In this document: piece by piece, positions 8,359-15,152 of the stretch
Numbering within the stretch: position 1 is the stretch's first letter
How the letters are laid out: each line of letters opens with the position of its first letter
The notes under the pieces: model-generated
Seen by the model: the letters and a program-made list of their open reading frames with translations, nothing else
What the model was told of the DNA's origin: nothing
The model's database searches: none
Made by a program: the position numbers and the translations under genes
NCBI GenBank assembly: GCA_013001295.1
Contig: JABDMW010000016.1
Span: 1-44,972, forward strand
DNA length: 44,972 nt
Direction: 5' to 3'
Source: Hyphomonadaceae bacterium
GTDB taxonomy: Bacteria; Pseudomonadota; Alphaproteobacteria; Caulobacterales; Maricaulaceae

Positions 8359-8455
8359 CAAACTTCGGTGATACTTTAACATCTAAGATGGATCCCGGCC
8401 CGAGCGTTTCTTTCGAAACGCATGGCCGGGACATTCGGATGGGAGGGATAACCTA

Positions 8456-8515
8456 ATGTTCCTGCTCTCCATTACAAAAATACGTGAAAGCCGCATCGAT
8501 TGGCGGTGGAGCTAA
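8456..8515 (+). pseudogene. Decayed DUF6090 leader (unit K)
   Basis: MFLLSITKIRES still resembles the leader, but a one-base insertion (AAAAATACGTG) shifts the frame and it ends after 19 codons. It is the last unit of the second block and abuts the minus-strand protease fragment. Confidence 0.45.
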
Positions 8516-8519
8516 CATT

Positions 8520-8701
8520 TTACTGGCTCGCCCTTAGGGCCGCGATGCGGTCGTCCAGGGAGGGATGGGTTGCGAATAAGCCACCGAGCTTTGATTTAAA
8601 GTTCGGCGAAATCCCCATGGCCGCCATGCCGTCCGGCAGTGCATTGTGCTGACTGATCGGGTTTTTAAGCCGCTCTAGCGACGCCGCCATGGCCTCATGT
8701 G
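8520..8701 (-). pseudogene. C-terminal fragment of an M48 (HtpX-like) protease
   Basis: The minus-strand frame ending at TAA 8520-8522 encodes about 60 residues, including LERLKNPISQHNALPDGMAA and GGLFATHPSLDDRIAALR. The L-F-A/S-T-H-P-x-x-D/E-x-R-I motif is the typical C-terminus of HtpX and related membrane M48 peptidases. The HEXXH active site and membrane helices are missing. Upstream the frame runs straight into the 3' end of the propeller sensor gene (junction near 8701-8705). This is therefore a rearrangement scar, not a gene. Confidence 0.6.
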
Positions 8702-8704
8702 AAA

Positions 8705-10849
8705 TCAGTCGCGAACGAGAATATCCACCAAGGCCCGGGGCTCTCCCAAACCTGCGACAGAAGAATATAAACAAACTTCGAGTCTGTATCCCCCGCGTGG
8801 CAGCGAGGTGTAAGAAATTGGACCAATCGGTTTTAAGGTAGACCATTCTTTGTCAAAGCCAATTAACCTATAGCGCATTTTGCAATTATCTTCGTTTAAA
8901 TACCAACAATTCCTGATTTCAACGTCGAACCGCCATTTTCCGGTACCTACAACATATAGATTTTCCTTCTTTCTCGGTTCTACCTGATGCCATTTTATTC
9001 GAGCCAATTCCGCGACGGGCCTCTTGTTGAAGTTCATTAACTTGTTAACGTTGATTGTCTTTAATCCAGTTGAAACACCACAAAAAGCATTACCCTGATT
9101 GTCGATATGCAGAGACCGGCTACAGGTGAATTCCCAATTGCTGGTATCCGAATTTATTGACACACGTTTCAGACGTTCGCGCGTTTGGCAATCATAGATC
9201 ACAAACCCATCCGATGTGCCGAGTGCCAGTTTATCGTCGTTTAAAATTTTAAGTGACCACCCGGATACGGATTCGCGGGTATTGATAAAAAGGGTCGGCA
9301 GCCCGTCATCTCCGATCCTGGAAATATATCCGTCATGACAAAAATATAAGGATCCCGATGATGTATGAGCGAGCGCATAGACATTGCTTTTACGGTTGAT
9401 CGAACCGCCTAAAACACTTTTAATCAGATGGTTTTTTTCGAGATGCCAAAGCCCCGCGCCCAATGTTGCTACCCATAGGTTCCCATCTGGACCCGTATGA
9501 AGAGAGTAGACGTAACCAAGGCTTTTTCCACTGGGCCGAAAGATCTCTTGCGGGCCATCGGGTCCAAATTTTACAAGTCCTTTCGTCGTGCCGACATATA
9601 AATAGCCATGACACAGTTCGATTGCCCGACACGGGGCTGCGAGGGCCTCTATTTGATAATCGGCGGCAAGAGCAGTTCCTTGATCCAATCGAGACGACGG
9701 GATTTGGAAAAATCCCTGCTGAGTTGCAGCCCAAATTGTTCCGCGCGCGTCTTCGAATGCATCCCAAATTGTTTTACCTTTTAAAACCGTGCGCTGGTTA
9801 GGTAAAAGCAATCCGTTTGCGCCACCGATGAGTTTACCTGATCGACATTGCCGTATACAGAAAACAGCACCTAAATTTTCGGTGTGATGCGATTTAAGGA
9901 AATGACGCATACCACTTACACGAACAATGCCAATATTGTCAGTGGATACCCATATATTTTTATATTCATCAGAAATCACATTTCTGACCAACGTGTCCTT
10001 TAAGACCCTCTCCTTAAATTGCAATGCGTTGCCTGCGATTTGAATCGTGACAAGATCGTCGCCGACACCCAACCAAATAAGCTCATCGCACCAATGTATC
10101 GCCGTTACCGGTTTACGCGTCTCTAAAGTGTATGAGATTTCTCCAGCAGCCGTCAAGACGGCCACGCCATAATCGCAACCCACCAGAATGTTATTGTGCG
10201 GACCTCGGGCTAAATAGATCGGATTTCCGATCTTCTGAATTGCTTTTACGTTTATGACATCCCAGTTGTTTTGCTTTAATCGCGCCACGCCGAATTTCGA
10301 ACCCGCTACCCAGATATCGCCCGCCTCGTCAACCAATGTTGAGGTGATTCTTGTGTTGCGAAAAAAAGGTGTTTGGTCTTGTTCGATCGTGACATCATCA
10401 ATTATTCTATAAATGCCATTGGGCGTGCCGATTATCCCCCCATCTTTGAAAACCGCAATACTGTCAACAATGCCAATACGAAAAAATCGTTTCGATATCG
10501 GTGCGGTTCCGCTTATATCAAGGATCTCAACACCTGCATCCGAACCAAGCCACAAGGTCTGATTTGCGCCAAGTACAAGGGCTCTCAGCCCATGGCAATT
10601 AAGTCCGTTTTTGAGCCCAAACAAGCGGATGCTAACGCCATCATAACACAGCAATCCAACCGGAGACGCGCTCCAAACCCGTCCATCTTCAGAAATAATG
10701 GATTGGTGGATTTGGGACGAACGGACACCCTTTTTTCGTCCAAAGTAATCAATCGGAAAGGGCGTTACCGGGACATCGGAAAAGTCTAACGCCGACCTCT
10801 GAATCTCGTCTGAAATTAAAGATAAGTTCTGCATGTGTCCCATCCGCAC
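8705..10849 (-). CDS. Beta-propeller sensor (Reg_prop repeats plus Y_Y_Y), output domain missing
   Basis: 714 residues from GTG 10849; ATG 10843 or 10834 are equally possible. Repeats of the two-component propeller type recur along the protein: GRVWSASPVGLLCYDG, LWLGSDAGVEIL, IWVAGSKFGVARL, IWVSTDNIGIVRV, IWAATQQGFFQI, LYVGTTKGLVKFG and LWVATLGAGLWHL. They are followed by a Y_Y_Y-type beta-sandwich (about 640-714, MRYRLIGFDKEWS). Relatives are periplasmic sensors that go on to a membrane helix and a kinase or GGDEF domain. Here the frame stops after the sandwich, next to a protease fragment, and no signal peptide is visible. Both ends thus look trimmed, so it may be a non-functional relic or a soluble ligand-binding remnant. 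Confidence 0.7.
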   Translation of the reverse strand: MRMGHMQNLSLISDEIQRSALDFSDVPVTPFPIDYFGRKKGVRSSQIHQSIISEDGRVWSASPVGLLCYDGVSIRLFGLKNGLNCHGLRALVLGANQTLWLGSDAGVEILDISGTAPISKRFFRIGIVDSIAVFKDGGIIGTPNGIYRIIDDVTIEQDQTPFFRNTRITSTLVDEAGDIWVAGSKFGVARLKQNNWDVINVKAIQKIGNPIYLARGPHNNILVGCDYGVAVLTAAGEISYTLETRKPVTAIHWCDELIWLGVGDDLVTIQIAGNALQFKERVLKDTLVRNVISDEYKNIWVSTDNIGIVRVSGMRHFLKSHHTENLGAVFCIRQCRSGKLIGGANGLLLPNQRTVLKGKTIWDAFEDARGTIWAATQQGFFQIPSSRLDQGTALAADYQIEALAAPCRAIELCHGYLYVGTTKGLVKFGPDGPQEIFRPSGKSLGYVYSLHTGPDGNLWVATLGAGLWHLEKNHLIKSVLGGSINRKSNVYALAHTSSGSLYFCHDGYISRIGDDGLPTLFINTRESVSGWSLKILNDDKLALGTSDGFVIYDCQTRERLKRVSINSDTSNWEFTCSRSLHIDNQGNAFCGVSTGLKTINVNKLMNFNKRPVAELARIKWHQVEPRKKENLYVVGTGKWRFDVEIRNCWYLNEDNCKMRYRLIGFDKEWSTLKPIGPISYTSLPRGGYRLEVCLYSSVAGLGEPRALVDILVRD

Positions 10850-10936
10850 ACAGCTTTTGTGCGTTTTTTGTGTTTATCGCACGCAACCTATAATATTTTG
10901 TTAGTTGACAGTGATAATGCAGGACTTTCGGGCGCC

Positions 10937-11002
10937 ATGCGCATCGAGCTGGAGGAAATTCTCGAGACCATAGTACCGCTGACGAAAGCTTCGGCCGAAT
11001 GA
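10937..11002 (+). pseudogene. Possible 3' gene fragment before leader L
   Basis: A frame with MRIELEEILETIVPLTKASA ends in TGA 11000-11002, overlapping leader L (ATG 10999) as ATGA. The short amphipathic helix looks protein-like and the overlap copies the array's coupling pattern, so it may be the tail of a lost upstream gene. Upstream of it the frame reads into unconvincing sequence. The parent gene is not recognised. Confidence 0.25.
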
Positions 11003-11199
11003 TCATTCAAAAGATCTTAGATACATTGCGTGACCAGAACTGGTTCGCGGTCGCACCACACCCCACCGGCCGATTGCCCCGTTGGCGAACGGGGTCTATC
11101 TGGAATGTCTCGGTTTGCGCGATGTTACGTCCATCAAAGCTCAGTAAACTTTTAACATCTAAAATGGATCCCGGCCGTCGCCGGGACGATCGGAATTAG
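10999..11199 (+). CDS. DUF6090 leader fused to palindromic element (unit L)
   Basis: 66 codons. The first half of the leader has diverged (MIIQKILDTL), but RDQNWFAVAPHP matches. The element is the 212-213-bp form: left hairpin CCCCGTT-GGCG-AACGGGG (11077-11094) and right CCCGGC-CGTC-GCCGGG. From about 11105 to 11197 it is almost identical to unit H, 3.2 kb away. The frame stops at TAG 11197-11199, just before the next leader at 11212. Confidence 0.45.
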   Translation: MIIQKILDTLRDQNWFAVAPHPTGRLPRWRTGSIWNVSVCAMLRPSKLSKLLTSKMDPGRRRDDRN

Positions 11200-11211
11200 G
11201 GGAATATACTT

Positions 11212-11365
11212 ATGCTCCTGCGCTTGCTCACAAAAACACTTCCCTCTATTCGTCATTGCCGGGTTTAGCCCGGCAATCCAACTCGGATGTTTTCCGTCGC
11301 AATTCATGAAGTTGGTTTGACCAGAGTTGGATTACCTTCATAAAGTGGGTAATGATGGTTTTAGT
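11212..11365 (+). repeat. DUF6090 leader start plus second-type palindrome (unit M)
   Basis: MLLRLLTKT (ATG 11212) is the start of a leader. After nine codons it changes into the CGTCATTG...CGGCAATCC palindrome and stops at a TAG within the first arm. The palindrome (about 11257-11362) is near-identical to that of unit E at 6.65 kb. No body follows; the minus-strand kinase gene ends 38 bases beyond. Confidence 0.6.
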
Positions 11366-11402
11366 CTGATCTTACAGCCCATTCATAAACGGAAATAAGC
11401 CG

Positions 11403-12743
11403 TCAAATACCGATCAAATGCTTCTCTGGCAGGGTCAAGCTCCAGGCCAAACCGTTAGGGTTATAATCTGCATGAACTTTGCCCCTGATCGTTCGTTCAA
11501 GTAACTGACCCGTAAGCCGTGATCCAAAACCATTTCTCGTGGGAGCGCTCACACCCTCGACACCAGACTCCGTCCACCGAATCAAGACCTGTCCGTCCTG
11601 ACTTTCCCAGTTAATTAACACTCGGCCTGATTTCGTAAATTTTTCACTGAGCGCCCCATATTTGACGGCATTGGTCGACAGTTCGAAGATCGCCAGTCCG
11701 ACAGCTTCAGCAGTTTTACCCGCGATATTGAGCGGAGCGCCGGAAATTTGGATACGTGAGGTATGATCCGGTCCAAGATGGGATGTTTGCAACGCGACAA
11801 GATCGCGCAAATCCGTCGCGTTATTTGTTCTCTCGTTCAGAAGCTTGAGGCTGCGCCCAAGGGCATAGAGTCTCTGCGTAAAGACATCAATAAATTCTTG
11901 TGGTTCCGAATATCGCGCCGTGCTTCGCGCTATCGCCTGTATCACAGCGAACTGATTATTCGACCGGTGAATAATTTCAGAGTTGAGCATTCGGATCATT
12001 TCTTCTGACTGTCTGCGTTCGCGGATATCCCGAACGACCATAACAACGCCGGCAAAAACGCCGAATTCGTTTTTCACGACCGATGCATTGATTTCGACCG
12101 GTAATTTCTCGCCATTGACATCGAGGAATTCGGTTTCCCCGCGCCAAGCCGAAGTCTGTTTAAGAGCTTCGAGCGCTTGCATTAACTCAGCACGCTTAGA
12201 AGTTGATTCAAATACGGAGTCAAAAGACCTGTCCACACCTGCCTGTTCTTTCGGACCGAACAGCGTTATCGCAGCTGCATTCCACCCGATAATTTTGAGA
12301 TCGGCATCGAGATTGATGATGGCATCCGGGCTGGCATCAACGAGAGCCGCATGACGCTCCGCTGCCCGTCGCCTTTCTCGAAGTTCCAACTCGTAAAGAT
12401 AGCGTTGCTGTCCGTTAAACAACGCGAAATGCAAGGCAATCGGCTCACCAGTTTCGGATGATTCAACTTGTCCATTGAGATAGACGCCTATCCTTTGAGA
12501 CGCGGGCGCCATGATTTCAATGGAAATCTCCTGCACACTTTTTTCGACCATCAACATTGGCCGGATATGTGTTTCAAAATATATTTTTGCGGCCGGGGCT
12601 AAAATACTGTGAAACGGTCGTCCTATAAACTCTCGTTTGTCCGATGAGTCGAGCCAGGATAACATCGTGGCATTCAACTGTGTAATGACTCCCGTTGGGT
12701 CACAAATGGCTATGCCGGCGGGTATGAAATCAAAATCGCTCAT
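11403..12743 (-). CDS. PAS-PAS sensor histidine kinase, HWE/HisKA_2 type
   Basis: 446 residues, no membrane segment, so cytoplasmic. PAS domain 1 is about 1-110 and PAS domain 2 about 130-245, ending in the usual V-V-R-D-I-x-E-R linker. The phospho-acceptor is His259 in IIHRSNNQF (H-R-x-x-N type). The ATP domain has the N-box ELSTNAVKYGAL (Asn358) and the W-x-E motif IRWTES (Trp390, Glu392). The N-box His of classical HWE kinases is Phe353 here. Kinases of this class often feed the PhyR/NepR/EcfG general stress pathway. The gene follows an RsbQ-like hydrolase with 19 bases between them, so the two form an operon; PAS1 is a candidate for receiving the hydrolase product. Confidence 0.85.
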   Translation of the reverse strand: MSDFDFIPAGIAICDPTGVITQLNATMLSWLDSSDKREFIGRPFHSILAPAAKIYFETHIRPMLMVEKSVQEISIEIMAPASQRIGVYLNGQVESSETGEPIALHFALFNGQQRYLYELELRERRRAAERHAALVDASPDAIINLDADLKIIGWNAAAITLFGPKEQAGVDRSFDSVFESTSKRAELMQALEALKQTSAWRGETEFLDVNGEKLPVEINASVVKNEFGVFAGVVMVVRDIRERRQSEEMIRMLNSEIIHRSNNQFAVIQAIARSTARYSEPQEFIDVFTQRLYALGRSLKLLNERTNNATDLRDLVALQTSHLGPDHTSRIQISGAPLNIAGKTAEAVGLAIFELSTNAVKYGALSEKFTKSGRVLINWESQDGQVLIRWTESGVEGVSAPTRNGFGSRLTGQLLERTIRGKVHADYNPNGLAWSLTLPEKHLIGI

Positions 12744-12762
12744 TTAAATGAAATGACCGCGC

Positions 12763-13560
12763 TCAGGCGACGTCCAAAAACTGCCGGATAGCGGCAGCCG
12801 TTTCTTTGGGAAAGCTGATATGGGGACAGTGACCCGTAGCGTCCAACATCACCAGTTCACCATTTTTAACCGTATCATCAAGCCAAGTGCCGACGGCTGG
12901 CGGTACGATAACGTCGTCGCGACACTGGAGCATAAGCGTGTTGTGCGTCAATTTTTTCATGTCGCCGCGGTGGTCGGAAAGGAATGTCACGCGGGCAAAG
13001 TGCTGGGCAATTTCTGGATCCGCTTGACAGAAACTGTTGGTCAATGTTTCACCATGCTCAGGCCTATCCGGCGTTCCCATGATCGCCGGGGCCATCTCGC
13101 TGGACCAACCAAGATAATTCGCATCCAATGTCTCAAGTAATGCCAGAATATCAGAACGGTCGAACCCGCCAATATAATCACCGTCATTGATAAAACTTGG
13201 AGAGGGACAAATCATGATAACGTCGCCAATTTTATCCCCCAGCATATTCGCAACCAGCGCAACTGTCATGGCACTCACCGAGTGTCCAACAAGGACAGGC
13301 TTTTCAATCTCGAGTTCGGATAAAATATCAACAAGATCCTGCGCATGACCATCCAAGCGACTATAGCGTTCTTTGTCGTAACGCGAAAAATCCGATTGGC
13401 CCCATCCCATCAAATCGTACACGACAATCCGAAAATCGGATTGCAACAGCGGAATTAAGGGACCCCACATGTTTTTATCACATCCATACCCGTGTAACAG
13501 CACAAGCGTCTGACCACCGCTTCCTTTGACCTCAACGGCATGAATTTTCGATTTTGACAT
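12763..13560 (-). CDS. rsbQ-like: RsbQ-like alpha/beta hydrolase (partner of PAS sensor)
   Basis: 265 residues, cytosolic. The match to Bacillus RsbQ is strong over the whole chain: HGYGCDKNMW, nucleophile elbow VGHSVSAM (Ser94), PSPSFINDGDYIGGF, NYLGW, PDRPE, FCQADPEIAQHFA, LQCRDD (Asp216) and GHCPHIS (His244). The triad spacing agrees with RsbQ and the related plant KAI2/D14 receptors. In Bacillus, RsbQ makes or delivers a small hydrophobic molecule to the PAS domain of the phosphatase RsbP to switch on SigB. Here the downstream gene is a PAS-containing kinase, so the same input logic is probably linked to a kinase output. GGAG sits 5 bases before the ATG. Upstream, 13561-13924 contains no convincing gene. 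Confidence 0.88.
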   Translation of the reverse strand: MSKSKIHAVEVKGSGGQTLVLLHGYGCDKNMWGPLIPLLQSDFRIVVYDLMGWGQSDFSRYDKERYSRLDGHAQDLVDILSELEIEKPVLVGHSVSAMTVALVANMLGDKIGDVIMICPSPSFINDGDYIGGFDRSDILALLETLDANYLGWSSEMAPAIMGTPDRPEHGETLTNSFCQADPEIAQHFARVTFLSDHRGDMKKLTHNTLMLQCRDDVIVPPAVGTWLDDTVKNGELVMLDATGHCPHISFPKETAAAIRQFLDVA

Positions 13561-13924
13561 GATTTCTCCATAGCCGCGCCGGTCGCTACCATTGGTTGAT
13601 TATTTTTATATTTTCTTAGTAGACGCGAAAGCACAGATATCCAAGCACCAAAATGATTTGGAACTCTCAGCTTCATATGTTCTGTTTGTCGCCTGGCTTA
13701 AAAATACTTTTTACATGTCAACGAAAGAGTTTGAGCATTGGAGGCCTCAAACCGTGATGGCTAAGTCAGGTTTTTGCGGATTTCTCAATTAAAAATCGCA
13801 CTGGTTTGGTTCGGGCTACTCTTGTCGCGGCATACACAGACACAATCGCGTATGGACGCCTGCCGTTCAATTGATTGGATCCGTCGCGGACATCGAATTG
13901 TCTTGCGACGACGCAGAATCACTT

Positions 13925-13985
13925 GGCCGGCGCCGTAAATTACGGCACCGGCCTAAACAGAAAAAACGCACTCATTTGAATGCGC
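13925..13985 (-). terminator. Terminator after the csbD-like gene, plus GC hairpin
   Basis: Read on the minus strand, CGCATTCAAATGAGTGCG (13967-13984) folds into a stem and is followed by six T (13961-13966): a classic Rho-independent terminator 13 bases after the csbD-like stop. Beyond it, 13925-13953 is a strong palindrome, GGCCGGCGCCGTAA / TTACGGCACCGGCC, that may back it up or stop transcription from the other side. Confidence 0.75.
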
Positions 13986-13997
13986 TTTCATGAAATT

Positions 13998-14165
13998 CTA
14001 GTCGAGAGCGTCTTTGACGTCAGCGACAACTTTCTTGGCTTTACCTTTGAGCTGCTGAAGTCGGCCTTCCGCTTCAAGCGACTTGTCGTCTGTAGCTTCG
14101 CCAACTTCTTCTTTAACTTTACCGGCGGCCTTGTCGCCGGCTGATTCAAAATGTTCTTTTTTCAT
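13998..14165 (-). CDS. CsbD-like general stress protein (55 aa)
   Basis: A short acidic/basic helical protein, MKKEHFESAGDKAAGKVKEE followed by VGEATDDKSLEAEGRLQQLK and a Lys-rich tail. The A-G-K-x-K-E-x-x-G-x-x-T/A-D-D-x-x-L-E-A-E-G pattern defines the CsbD family, small proteins of unknown mechanism induced in general stress. AGGAGT lies 8 bases before the ATG. An exact EcfG-type promoter (14197-14221) stands about 31 bases upstream and a terminator follows, so it is a single-gene transcript. Confidence 0.9.
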   Translation of the reverse strand: MKKEHFESAGDKAAGKVKEEVGEATDDKSLEAEGRLQQLKGKAKKVVADVKDALD

Positions 14166-14196
14166 GATTTCATACTCCTGTGTGTTGAGGTATTAA

Positions 14197-14221
14197 AACG
14201 CCTTTGAAAGCATTTTGTTCC
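14197..14221 (-). promoter_or_regulatory. EcfG-type (general stress) promoter of the csbD-like gene
   Basis: On the minus strand, GGAAC (14221-14217), 16 bases, then CGTT (14200-14197). This equals the alphaproteobacterial general-stress consensus GGAAC-N16/17-CGTT. The -10 element is 31 bases from the csbD-like ATG. Confidence 0.82.
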
Positions 14222-14239
14222 AAAATTTGTCGATTGCCG

Positions 14240-14680
14240 TTAGCCGGAAACTGCTTCTTTCTTGCGCTCGTTAAACCGTTCGGTCATCTCATTGGCCGTC
14301 TCAGAAGCGATAACGTCGCGTGCAACCGGGAAAATGTCCGCCTCCTCTTCGTCGACATGGTGGATGACGCGATCCGACAATTTACCAAATTTCTTTGTCC
14401 AAATGTCGGCGTTCTGGTCCATTGCATCCAGCTCGTTGATCATTTCCGTCATCTGCTGATGCTCGTGTACACTGTGACGCGCGTGCTCGGTTCCATCGGT
14501 TTTTTTCATCATATTGGAATAAAAGACCTGTTCCTCAGCCAGAGCATGGGCTTCCAGCTCTTCTTTTAAACTGTCCCAAAGTTCTGCGCGTTCCGAAGAT
14601 CCTTCTTCGGTTTCCGCCAATTTGGCGCACAGATCTCTCTGTGTCTCATGGTCTTTTTTCAATCGTTCATAAATATTCAT
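14240..14680 (-). CDS. Hemerythrin HHE domain protein
   Basis: 146 residues from ATG 14680, preceded by GGAG; the longer frame upstream contains the promoter and is rejected. The four-helix HHE pattern shows likely di-iron ligands His11 (KKDHETQ), His45 and Glu49 (LEAHALAEEQ), His72 or His74 (VHEHQQM) and His107/His108 with Glu111-113 (VIHHVDEEE). Such proteins bind oxygen or protect iron and redox balance in the cytosol. Its own EcfG-type promoter (14711-14735) places it in the general stress regulon with the csbD-like gene just downstream, which has a separate promoter. Confidence 0.88.
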   Translation of the reverse strand: MNIYERLKKDHETQRDLCAKLAETEEGSSERAELWDSLKEELEAHALAEEQVFYSNMMKKTDGTEHARHSVHEHQQMTEMINELDAMDQNADIWTKKFGKLSDRVIHHVDEEEADIFPVARDVIASETANEMTERFNERKKEAVSG

Positions 14681-14710
14681 CGGGGCTCCATTTCTTTCAT
14701 TCCCCCAATC

Positions 14711-14735
14711 AACGTTGATCCTGATCTTTTGTTCC
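14711..14735 (-). promoter_or_regulatory. EcfG-type (general stress) promoter of the hemerythrin gene
   Basis: On the minus strand, GGAAC (14735-14731, with an extra 5' G), 16 bases, then CGTT (14714-14711). It has the same elements and spacing as the promoter at 14197. The -10 element is 30 bases from the ATG at 14680. Confidence 0.82.
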
Positions 14736-14944
14736 CGAAAAGGGACGATTTTCAAGTTTCTGGCGCATCGTCTACGTCGAGATTATGTCTGATGCAGCGG
14801 TCAAACCAACCCTATGCTGCCAATAGTTTTATCCAGTTTTCAAGCTTAACAAAATTTAATCCAATACAATCTGGAATTTTTTTTCGGCAAAACTATCTGA
14901 TTTTTGCGGGTCGCCGACGCTGGGGCCTGCGACAAAAGATCGAT

Positions 14945-14978
14945 GGACGTGCCGAGGGTTTGTTTGTCGAGCACGTCC
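14945..14978. promoter_or_regulatory. Inverted repeat in the hemerythrin/Hsp20 intergenic region
   Basis: GGACGTGC and GCACGTCC form a perfect 8-base inverted repeat with an 18-base spacer, about 175 bases before the first Hsp20 gene. It could be an operator or a hairpin. The remainder of 14736-15152 shows no convincing gene, and no clear heat-shock sigma promoter could be picked out by eye. Confidence 0.3.
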
Positions 14979-15152
14979 GGACATCCATGTCGCTCAAACG
15001 TGAGGGCATGCCACGGGCACCATATATGACGTGTTCGTCCGCCTCACCTGAAACCCGGCACAAGTGATTTTCCGCACATTAGATACCAAACCATGATTGC
15101 CGCTGCGCAATCGGGAATGGGTGCAACTTGGAAAAACAAAGGAGGTCTAAAT

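Larger units (their letters stand above)
1376..8515 (+). repeat. DUF6090 leader array, blocks 1 and 2
   Basis: Copies of the ~54-base DUF6090 gene start (M-L-L-R-S-x-T-K-H-V-x-D-Q-N-W-F) begin at 1376, 2188, 2421, 3391, 6612, 6776, 7009, 7779, 7991, 8224 and 8456. Two more lie in a third block (10999 and 11212). Full-length genes follow only at 1376 and 7009. Eight junctions are TAATG and two are ATGA. The intervening 3.7-6.5 kb (GST, VOC, pckA) is ordinary sequence separating the two blocks. Confidence 0.85.

Noticed and set aside
6612-8515. Regular ~233-bp spacing considered as a CRISPR or integron array
   Set aside because: Repeats are far too long and contain gene starts; there are no unique spacers, cas genes, integrase or attC-like sites.
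13592-13792. Plus-strand frame of 66 codons after the RsbQ-like gene
   Set aside because: No ribosome site, no family resemblance, low coding character.
14648-15067. Plus-strand frame of 139 codons before the Hsp20 genes
   Set aside because: Its start lies inside the hemerythrin gene and it runs through the hemerythrin promoter; the protein looks random.
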